Shown here in pieces: positions 1 to 6,027 of a DNA stretch of 7,451 bases. Under the pieces are notes generated by a model, which ran no database searches, was not told the DNA's origin, and saw only the letters and a program-made list of their open reading frames with translations. How positions within the stretch are numbered: position 1 is the first letter of the stretch; each line of letters opens with the position of its first letter. Source of the stretch: an uncultured Gammaproteobacteria bacterium (lineage in GTDB: Bacteria > Pseudomonadota > Gammaproteobacteria > CAJQNE01). Both the position numbers and the translations under genes were made by a program. The DNA lies in contig CAJQNE010000321.1 of NCBI GenBank assembly GCA_905479545.1, positions 1 to 7,451 of the forward strand. Direction: 5' to 3'.

Positions 1-590
1 GCATCGGCGCGGTGCTGTTCACCGCCAAAGTAGAAGCGGGTGCCACCGTAGTGGTATTCGGCCTGGGTGGTATCGGTCTTAACGTTATTCAGGGTGCCAA
101 AATGGTCGGTGCTGGCAGAGTTATCGGCGTGGATTTAAATGACGACCGCGAAGAGCTAGGCCGCCAGTTCGGCATGACCGATTTTGTTAACCCATCAAAA
201 ATTGATGGCGATTTGGTTGAATATCTTGTTGAGCTAACCGGTGGCGGTGCTGACTACAGCTTCGAGTGCATCGGCAACGTAAACGTTATGCGTCAGGCAT
301 TAGAGTGCTGCCATAAAGGCTGGGGTGTTTCGACCATTATTGGTGTTGCGCCAGCGGGTGCTGAAATCCAGACCCGGCCGTTCCAGCTGGTTACCGGGCG
401 GCGCTGGATTGGTTCGGCGTTTGGTGGGGCTAGAGGTCGTACTGATGTGCCTAAAATTGTTGATTGGTATATGGACGGCAAGATCAATATTGATGATCTG
501 ATTACGCATACGATGCCGCTGGAGAAGATTAATGATGGGTTTGAGATGATGGAACGGGGGGAGAGTATTCGGTCGGTGGTGGTTTATTAG
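1..590 (+). CDS. frmA: S-(hydroxymethyl)glutathione dehydrogenase / class III alcohol dehydrogenase, C-terminal part (5' end outside window)
   Basis: This is a partial gene: the reading frame is open from the left edge (first full codon at position 3), and about 195 residues up to the TAG at 588-590 are present. It is a cytosolic zinc- and NAD-dependent enzyme that oxidises S-hydroxymethylglutathione, formed from formaldehyde and glutathione, to S-formylglutathione. Visible signs are the Rossmann loop GLGGIG soon after the left edge, then GVDLN, whose aspartate fits NAD preference. The family blocks YSFECIGNV, ALECCHKGWG, TRPFQLVTGR, FGGARGRTDVPKIVDWYMDG and the terminal GESIRSVVVY follow. 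The N-terminal catalytic domain and zinc ligands lie upstream. The C-terminus is intact. In many proteobacteria S-formylglutathione hydrolase follows this gene, but here a defence operon does. The family assignment is firm. The symbol could equally be adhC. Confidence 0.95.
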   Translation, partial: IGAVLFTAKVEAGATVVVFGLGGIGLNVIQGAKMVGAGRVIGVDLNDDREELGRQFGMTDFVNPSKIDGDLVEYLVELTGGGADYSFECIGNVNVMRQALECCHKGWGVSTIIGVAPAGAEIQTRPFQLVTGRRWIGSAFGGARGRTDVPKIVDWYMDGKINIDDLITHTMPLEKINDGFEMMERGESIRSVVVY

Positions 591-606
591 CGGCAGCGCT
601 GCTGCT
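589..606. terminator. GC-rich 18-base near-perfect palindrome, possible transcription end of frmA
   Basis: AGCGGCAGCGCTGCTGCT pairs with itself along its whole length with one G-T mismatch. It starts inside the frmA stop codon. It can fold into a strong hairpin with a four-base loop. No run of T follows, so it is not a classic intrinsic terminator. It could instead stabilise the mRNA 3' end or bind a protein. The structure is seen in the sequence; the function is inferred. Confidence 0.35.
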
Positions 607-621
607 AAGCTGCGATAATTA

Positions 622-627
622 TATAAT
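622..627 (+). promoter_or_regulatory. Candidate -10 box of the hsd operon promoter
   Basis: A perfect TATAAT lies in an AT-rich stretch 28 bases before the hsdR start codon, the only intergenic space between frmA and the operon. No good -35 match is found 16-18 bases upstream, where the palindrome ends, so the promoter would be weak or activator-dependent. A weak GAG (646-648) seven bases before the ATG is the only visible ribosome binding element. Confidence 0.4.
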
Positions 628-655
628 AAACAAAAAGCAGATAACGAGCTAGAGC

Positions 656-3600
656 ATGCTTGAAAAAGAAAGCGACATCGAGCGAAAGTTTATCGCCAAG
701 CTTGAAGAGCTGAAATATACCTATCGCCCTGACATTCGCGACAAGAATGCTCTGGAGCAAAATTTCCGGCAAAAGTTTGAAGCGCTGAATCACGTGCAAC
801 TCACTGACGCCGAGTTCGCACGTCTGCGTGACGAAATCATCAACGCCGATGTGTTTCAGGCCGCTAGGCAGCTGCGCGAGCATGGCTACTTCCCGCGGGA
901 AGATGGCACGCCGCTGGACTATATGCTGGTCAACATCAAAGAATGGTGCAAAAACGATTTTGAAGTGATTAACCAGCTGCGTATCAACAGCGATAACAGC
1001 CACCATCGCTACGATGTAATTCTGCTAATTAATGGCTTGCCATTAGTGCAGATAGAGCTAAAAACGATCAGCGTTAACCCGCGCCGTGCCATGGAGCAAA
1101 TCGTTCAGTACAAAAACGATCCCGGCAACGGCTATACCAATACGCTGCTGTGTTTTATGCAGCTGTTTATCGTTAGCAACCGCAGCAAAACCTATTACTT
1201 CGCCAATAACCATAGCCAGCATTTTGCTTTTGACGCTGATGAGCGTTTTTTACCTATTTATCAGCTAGCCGATAAAGACAACATAAAAATCAACAACCTG
1301 GACGATTTCTCCGAGCAGTTTCTCGCCAAATGCACGCTGGGCGAAATGGTTAGCCGCTACATGGTGTTAGTTGCCAGTGAGCAAAAGCTGATGATTATGC
1401 GCCCATACCAAATTTATGCGGTTAAGGCGATTGTCGATTGTATCCAACAGAACCGCGGCAACGGCTTCATTTGGCACACCACGGGCAGTGGCAAAACACT
1501 TACCTCCTTCAAAGCCTCGACACTGCTGAAAGACAACCCGGATGTTGATAAATGCCTGTTTGTTGTGGATCGAAAAGACCTCGACCGCCAGACACGCGAA
1601 GAATTTAATAAGTTTCAGGAAGGCTGCGTAGAAGAAAACACCAATACCGAAACGCTGGTGCGCCGTTTGTTATCGGAGGATTACGCCGACAAAGTCATTG
1701 TCACTACCATTCAGAAACTAGGCTTGGCACTGGACGAAAACAGCAAACGCAGCCAGCAGCACAAGAGCCATGGCAAGCTAACGTATAAAGAGCGACTAGA
1801 ACCGCTACGCAACCAACGTATCGTGTTTATTTTTGATGAATGTCACCGCTCGCAGTTCGGTGAAAACCATAAGGCCATTAAAGCCTTTTTCCCGAAAGCC
1901 CAGCTGTTTGGTTTTACCGGTACGCCTATTTTTGACACTAACGCCAACTACAAAAAATTTGAAAATGATGTCGAAGGCAACCAAGCCGTCGGTTCCTACG
2001 TCACCACCAAAACCATCTTTGAACAGCCTCTGCACGAATACACGATTACCCACGCCATTGAAGACAGCAATGTGCTGCGTTTTCATATTGACTACTTCAA
2101 ACAGGGGGAAAAAGCTGAACCCGACGGGCAAAAAGGCGCGGGCAAAAAACTGCCAAAGGCAAAGCCCGACGATGCGGTAAGTCAACGGGCCGTGGTGGAA
2201 TCTATATTGGAAAAACACAACGCCGCCACGCATCAGCGGCGCTTTAATGCCGTGTTGGCTACCGCCTCCATTAATCACGCCATTGCCTATTACGAGCTGT
2301 TCAAGCAGCTACAGGCCGAGCAGCTAGCGCAGGCAGCCGACTACGAGCCGCTCAATATCGCCTGCGTATTCTCGCCGCCCGCTGAAGGCAATAAAGACGT
2401 AAAACAGCTGCAGGAAGATTTGCCACAGGAAAAAGCCGACAACCAGCAAGACCCGGAAAAGAAAAAAGCTGCGCTTAAAACCATTATCGCCGACTACAAC
2501 AGCCAGTACGGCAGCAACCACAGCATCAACGAGTTCGATCTTTACTACCAGGACGTGCAGCAACGCATTAAAGACCAGAAATACTCTAACAGCGATTACC
2601 CGCACAACAATAAAATTGATATCACCGTTGTGGTGGATATGTTGCTAACCGGCTTCGATTCCAAATACCTCAACACGCTCTACGTCGATAAAAACCTCAA
2701 GCACCACGGTCTTATTCAAGCGTTTTCCCGTACCAATCGCGTGTTGAACGACACCAAGCCCTACGGCAATATTCTCGATTTTCGCGGCCAGCAAAAAGCC
2801 GTGGACGACGCCATAGCCCTGTTTTCCGGCGAAGAAACGGGTGGCCTACGTGAAATATGGCTGGTGGACCCGGCCCCCGAAGTGATTGACAAATACGAAA
2901 ACGCCGTTGCCGCCATGGCGCAGTTTGTTGAGCAGCACGCACCACAAAACGCGGCTACAGGCGAAGGGGTGTGTGAGCCAGAAGCGGTATACAACCTTAA
3001 GGGTGATACCGCCCGTATAGAATTTGTTAACCGTTTTAAAGAAGTGCAGCGGTTAAAAACCCAGCTGGACCAATACACTGATTTAGATGCTGCACAAACT
3101 GAAAAAATTAGCAGCGTGCTACCCGAAGAACAGCTGCTGGCGCTAAGAGTGTCTTACCTGGAAACTGCTCAACGCCTAAAAGCCCAGCAGGGAAAAAGTG
3201 GCGAAGGTGCCAGCGACAACCAGAGTGAAATTGATCAACTCGATTTTGAGTTTGTACTGTTCTCCTCAGCGCTTATTGATTACGACTACATCATGGGGCT
3301 GGCCGCTCGCTTTAGCCAGCAAAAGCCCGGCAAACACACCATGAGCCGCGAGCAATTGGTGAATATGCTTGGTGCCAATAGCAATCTTATGGAGGAGCGT
3401 GACGAGATTATTGCCTACATCAACACCCTGAAAGCCGGTGAAGGCCTCAGCGAACAACAAATTAAACAGGGCTTTGAAACCTTTAAAGCACAACGAGCTA
3501 ATAGCGAAATTAGCACTATGGCCGAACATCACGGCCTGAAAGCCGACGCGCTAAACGCCTTTGTAACCACTATTTTGGACAGAATGATTTTTGACGGCGA

Positions 3601-3745
3601 AACCCTTAGCGATCTGTTTGAACCACTGGAATTGGGCTGGAAAGCCCGCAGCCAGGCCGAACTGGCATTAATGGAGCAGCTGGTGCCGTTTTTAAAGCAG
3701 CAAGCCCAAGGGCGTGAGATATCGGGATTGGCGGCTTATGAGTGA
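656..3745 (+). CDS. hsdR: Type I restriction enzyme R subunit (HsdR), EcoR124I-like
   Basis: This is the motor and nuclease subunit of a type I R-M complex. It hydrolyses ATP to pull DNA past the bound enzyme and cuts it far from the recognition site. At 1029 residues it is full length and close to the EcoR124I subunit. The N-terminal PD-(D/E)xK nuclease shows D120, E134 and K136 (RYDVILLINGLP, then IELK). The superfamily 2 helicase motor has Walker A TTGSGKT at 275-281, DECH at 394-397, TGTP at 421-424, LLTGFDSK near 663-670 and motif VI QAFSRTNR at 688-695. A helical C-terminal region for docking to HsdM/HsdS follows. A Lys/Gly/Pro-rich linker lies near 483-505. The ATG at 656 is chosen because an in-frame TAG at 650-652 rules out any earlier start. 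The end overlaps hsdS by eight bases, suggesting coupled translation. All catalytic motifs are intact, so it is probably active. Confidence 0.96.
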   Translation: MLEKESDIERKFIAKLEELKYTYRPDIRDKNALEQNFRQKFEALNHVQLTDAEFARLRDEIINADVFQAARQLREHGYFPREDGTPLDYMLVNIKEWCKNDFEVINQLRINSDNSHHRYDVILLINGLPLVQIELKTISVNPRRAMEQIVQYKNDPGNGYTNTLLCFMQLFIVSNRSKTYYFANNHSQHFAFDADERFLPIYQLADKDNIKINNLDDFSEQFLAKCTLGEMVSRYMVLVASEQKLMIMRPYQIYAVKAIVDCIQQNRGNGFIWHTTGSGKTLTSFKASTLLKDNPDVDKCLFVVDRKDLDRQTREEFNKFQEGCVEENTNTETLVRRLLSEDYADKVIVTTIQKLGLALDENSKRSQQHKSHGKLTYKERLEPLRNQRIVFIFDECHRSQFGENHKAIKAFFPKAQLFGFTGTPIFDTNANYKKFENDVEGNQAVGSYVTTKTIFEQPLHEYTITHAIEDSNVLRFHIDYFKQGEKAEPDGQKGAGKKLPKAKPDDAVSQRAVVESILEKHNAATHQRRFNAVLATASINHAIAYYELFKQLQAEQLAQAADYEPLNIACVFSPPAEGNKDVKQLQEDLPQEKADNQQDPEKKKAALKTIIADYNSQYGSNHSINEFDLYYQDVQQRIKDQKYSNSDYPHNNKIDITVVVDMLLTGFDSKYLNTLYVDKNLKHHGLIQAFSRTNRVLNDTKPYGNILDFRGQQKAVDDAIALFSGEETGGLREIWLVDPAPEVIDKYENAVAAMAQFVEQHAPQNAATGEGVCEPEAVYNLKGDTARIEFVNRFKEVQRLKTQLDQYTDLDAAQTEKISSVLPEEQLLALRVSYLETAQRLKAQQGKSGEGASDNQSEIDQLDFEFVLFSSALIDYDYIMGLAARFSQQKPGKHTMSREQLVNMLGANSNLMEERDEIIAYINTLKAGEGLSEQQIKQGFETFKAQRANSEISTMAEHHGLKADALNAFVTTILDRMIFDGETLSDLFEPLELGWKARSQAELALMEQLVPFLKQQAQGREISGLAAYE

Positions 3746-4952
3746 GCCTGAAAAAGACGACAAGCAAGCGTTGGTGCCTCGGTTGCGGTTTCCTGAGTTC
3801 CTGCACGAGGAGGAATGGGATGAAAAGCCTTTGGCAGAGATACTAAGCATAGGCAACGGAAAAGATCATAAACACCTTCCCGACGGCGATATCCCAGTGT
3901 ATGGCTCGGGTGGTTTTATGCGCTCAGTGAACGAGTATCTCCACGATGGTGATAGCGTATGTATAGGTCGAAAAGGCACGATTGATAAGCCTGTCTTCTT
4001 AACCGGCAAGTTTTGGACGGTTGACACTCTTTTCTACACTCATTCGTATAGGCAGGCTTTACCGAAGTTTGTCTTCTCACTGTTTCAAAAAATTGAATGG
4101 CTTAAACACAACGAAGCAGGAGGTGTGCCGAGTTTATCGAAACGGAATATCGAGAAAATTGAAGTTGCGATACCTAAGGAAAAAGAACAAAAAAAAATCG
4201 CCGATTGCCTCTCATCCCTCGATGCACTTATCGATGCGCAGGCGGAAAAAATCGAAGCCCTAAAAACCCATAAAAAAGGGCTAATGCAGCAGTTGTTTCC
4301 ACGCGAAAGTGAAACTGTGCCTCGGCTACGGTTTGTTGAGTTTCGAGAGGCGGGAGAGTGGGTGAAGACCACTTTGGGCCAATGTCTTTCAAAACACCCG
4401 GAATACGGTCTTAACGCCTCGTCGGTGCCATACGCTGAAAGTTTGCCAACATATCTCCGAATAACTGACATTTCTGATGAAGGTCAAATTCGAAAAGATC
4501 AAAAAGTATCTGTCGCTGCGAATGTAACAGACGAAAACTATCTAGAAAGCGGTGACATAGTAGTCGCCAGAACCGGGGCCAGCGTTGGTAAGCCTTATAA
4601 GTACAGATTGGAAGATGGAAGGTTAGTTTTCGCAGGCTACTTAATTCGAATAAGCCCTGACTCCGAAAAGTTGAGCTCAGAGTTTGCATTTCAATTTCTT
4701 TTTACTGCTTTGTATTGGAAATGGGTAGCGCGCAGCTCTGCACGCAGTGGGCAACCTGGAATAAATGGCAACCAATATGCATCCATGCCTCTAAGGCTGC
4801 CACCAAAGCTCAAAGAGCAAAAAGAAATTGCTAATAGCCTTTCTTCTGTCGATTCAGTAATCGCCGTACAGACTGAAAAGCTAGAAGCCCTCAAAACCCA
4901 CAAAAAGGCTCTGATGCAGCAACTTTTTCCTAGTCCAGAGGTGATTTCATGA
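3738..4952 (+). CDS. hsdS: Type I restriction enzyme specificity subunit (HsdS)
   Basis: This is the DNA recognition subunit, which sets the bipartite target for both methylation and restriction. The 404-residue protein has the usual two halves. Target recognition domain 1 is at about 24-147, with IPVYGSGGF, IGRKGTI and GGVPSLSKRNIEKI. A conserved helix follows at 148-188, target recognition domain 2 at about 205-357 (YLRITDI, ESGDIVVARTGASVGK), and a second helix at 358-398. The two helices share 29 of 41 residues and both end in LMQQLFP; they form the coiled-coil spacer that fixes the distance between the half-sites and bind HsdM. VPRLRFPEF (13-21) and VPRLRFVEF (194-202) precede the two recognition domains. 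The ATG at 3738 overlaps the hsdR stop and gives a family-like N-terminus. A GTG at 3714 in the same frame is less likely. The stop overlaps the next start as ATGA. Target sequence cannot be read from this. Confidence 0.95.
   Translation: MSEPEKDDKQALVPRLRFPEFLHEEEWDEKPLAEILSIGNGKDHKHLPDGDIPVYGSGGFMRSVNEYLHDGDSVCIGRKGTIDKPVFLTGKFWTVDTLFYTHSYRQALPKFVFSLFQKIEWLKHNEAGGVPSLSKRNIEKIEVAIPKEKEQKKIADCLSSLDALIDAQAEKIEALKTHKKGLMQQLFPRESETVPRLRFVEFREAGEWVKTTLGQCLSKHPEYGLNASSVPYAESLPTYLRITDISDEGQIRKDQKVSVAANVTDENYLESGDIVVARTGASVGKPYKYRLEDGRLVFAGYLIRISPDSEKLSSEFAFQFLFTALYWKWVARSSARSGQPGINGNQYASMPLRLPPKLKEQKEIANSLSSVDSVIAVQTEKLEALKTHKKALMQQLFPSPEVIS
3774..3800 (+). repeat. HsdS internal repeat A, copy 1 (VPRLRFPEF)
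   Basis: This segment matches 4317-4343 at 22 of 27 bases. It marks the start of the first HsdS half. Such short repeats flanking recognition domains are where hsdS genes commonly recombine. Confidence 0.75.
4179..4301 (+). repeat. HsdS central conserved helix, copy 1
   Basis: 41 codons encoding a charged helix that ends EALKTHKKGLMQQLFP. It aligns without gaps to 4809-4931, with 29 of 41 residues the same. It contains the nine-A tract at 4189-4197. Its length sets the spacing between the two half-sites of the DNA target. Confidence 0.8.
4189..4197 (+). repeat. Poly-A tract (A9) inside hsdS
   Basis: Nine consecutive A encode part of the Gln-Lys-Lys-Ile stretch at the start of the central helix. 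Reading on, loss of one A leads to a stop at 4261-4263, and gain of one A leads to a stop at 4271-4273. Either change would leave only the first recognition domain. Whether it slips in nature is unknown. Confidence 0.6.
4317..4343 (+). repeat. HsdS internal repeat A, copy 2 (VPRLRFVEF)
   Basis: Second copy of the segment at 3774-3800, opening the second HsdS half. The copies are 543 bases apart. The five differing bases show they are old or under relaxed silent-site constraint rather than freshly duplicated. Confidence 0.75.
4809..4931 (+). repeat. HsdS C-terminal conserved helix, copy 2
   Basis: Second gapless copy of the 41-codon helix, ending EALKTHKKALMQQLFP. It would pair antiparallel with copy 1 to form the HsdS spacer coiled coil. 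This copy lacks the A9 run. Confidence 0.8.
4937..4944 (+). promoter_or_regulatory. Ribosome binding site for the PrrC-like gene, inside the end of hsdS
   Basis: AGAGGTGA lies four bases before the ATG at 4949, with the GAGG core seven bases away. It is the best Shine-Dalgarno match at any start in this operon. It supports the 4949 start and suggests the gene can be translated well on its own as well as by coupling to hsdS. Confidence 0.65.
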
Positions 4953-6019
4953 CGCTGGAAAATGTAGCTCAAGAAATTCACGAGATGGATGAGAATATTG
5001 TTCTTATTTATGCATTTAACGGAACAGGAAAAACTCAGCTTTCTGTTGCTTATAAGGATCGTACGAAAGCAGAAAATGACGGTCAACATGTGGGCGTCTA
5101 TTACAACGCATACAGCGAAGACCTGTTTGCGTGGGACAACGATGAAGAGAACGATGGTGCGAATATAAAACTAAATATATCGCCAAGCAGTTTGAATCGG
5201 TTTCACAGCTTTTTATACGATGACGCAGAAGCGGTGACGAGAAAAATGGCACCGTACAATCCCAAATTCCGGTTCGAGCTTAAACCTTTTGACGATCTTG
5301 AAAAAGGTATCGAATCGATTAGTTTTTACTCAGAAGAAGACGAAGACCAGCCGATAAAAATTTCACGCGGTGAGGAGCGAATTTTCGTATGGTGCTTTTT
5401 TCTCGCTTTGTTGGATGTTGATGGTTGGGCTGACATACAGGATTCGCATATTTTTATTGACGACCCTGTGTCGAGCCTAGACGATCATAATATATTTTTA
5501 ACAGCCGACACTCTTTTTGAGCTTATCGAGCAAAACTATAAAAAGAAACGCATCGTAATTACCACTCACCATATTGGCTTGTTTTCTATGCTCGCTAAAC
5601 GTTTAACTAAAGGTGAGCAAAGCGGGCGATATACAAACTTGACTGGATTGCGGATTCTAAAACGTGTTGACGATCAAGTGGTTTTAGAGGCTCCTCAGCG
5701 AAATGTCTTTCTCTATCATTTGCATCTTTTGCAAGTTCTGAATGAAGCGCGCGGGAATCAGTTGTATACCTATCATTTTGGTTTGTTGCGGCAGTTGTTA
5801 GAAAGTGTCTCATCGTTCCTAGGTGTCGGTCGAACTGGATACGCTCTTAGTAAGATTGGTGTTGAGAATGTCGATAACGTCATGCAAGTTATTAATGCCC
5901 ATTCACATAAAAGCGTGTACTACGATCAGACGGAAATGATGAGTGAACATGAAGTGAGTTTGTTTACTGATATTTTTAACAAGCTAGTCGAGAGCTTTCC
6001 ATTCCAGTATGCAGCGTGA
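4949..6019 (+). CDS. PrrC/RloC-like ATPase with probable anticodon nuclease domain
   Basis: This 356-residue protein has an N-terminal ABC-type ATPase: Walker A AFNGTGKT at 22-29 (alanine in place of the first glycine), signature ISRGEE at 138-143, Walker B plus D-loop IFIDDPVSSLDD at 168-179, and switch histidines in ITTHH at 204-208. There is no long coiled coil or zinc hook as in RloC; the compact build resembles PrrC (about 396 residues). The C-terminal part (about 250-356) has R281, E285 and H318 or H320 (LLRQLLES, then NAHSHKS). This matches the order and spacing recalled for the PrrC catalytic triad Arg320, Glu324, His356. PrrC cuts a tRNA anticodon loop when phage inhibit the linked type I enzyme. 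Like prrC, this gene directly follows hsdS, here with an ATGA overlap. Function is inferred from motifs and context. A different AAA/HEPN-type RNase, or an ATPase without nuclease activity, remains possible. Its bases look more AT-rich than hsdR and rhuM. Confidence 0.72.
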   Translation: MTLENVAQEIHEMDENIVLIYAFNGTGKTQLSVAYKDRTKAENDGQHVGVYYNAYSEDLFAWDNDEENDGANIKLNISPSSLNRFHSFLYDDAEAVTRKMAPYNPKFRFELKPFDDLEKGIESISFYSEEDEDQPIKISRGEERIFVWCFFLALLDVDGWADIQDSHIFIDDPVSSLDDHNIFLTADTLFELIEQNYKKKRIVITTHHIGLFSMLAKRLTKGEQSGRYTNLTGLRILKRVDDQVVLEAPQRNVFLYHLHLLQVLNEARGNQLYTYHFGLLRQLLESVSSFLGVGRTGYALSKIGVENVDNVMQVINAHSHKSVYYDQTEMMSEHEVSLFTDIFNKLVESFPFQYAA

Positions 6020-6027
6020 TGCAACTG

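Noticed and set aside
605..1006. Antisense open frame of 133 codons over the hsdR start and promoter
   Set aside because: Most of it mirrors the hsdR nuclease domain, and the product shows no recognisable domain. A divergent gene here is not supported.
1805..2278. Antisense open frame of 157 codons within hsdR
   Set aside because: It lies opposite a motif-rich, clearly coding frame, and its product is a hydrophobic, Phe/Val-rich string with no recognisable domain. It is the mirror of hsdR codon usage.
3714..3737. Upstream GTG start for hsdS
   Set aside because: It would add eight residues (MRYRDWRL) not typical of HsdS and lies deeper in hsdR. The ATG at 3738 gives a normal N-terminus and an ordinary overlap.
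3807..3822. GAGGAGGAATGGGATG near the hsdS start, like a strong translation start
   Set aside because: Both ATGs are out of the hsdS frame and reach stop codons within a few codons, so no meaningful product results.
4118..4125. Perfect AGGAGGTG inside hsdS, like an internal ribosome binding site
   Set aside because: It encodes the conserved GGVPS motif of the first recognition domain, and no in-frame ATG follows at suitable distance.
4949..6019. RloC rather than PrrC as the closest relative of the ATPase
   Set aside because: RloC has a long coiled-coil insert with a zinc hook. Only about 110 residues separate Walker A from the signature here, with no CxxC, so PrrC-like is the better label, though exact ancestry is open.
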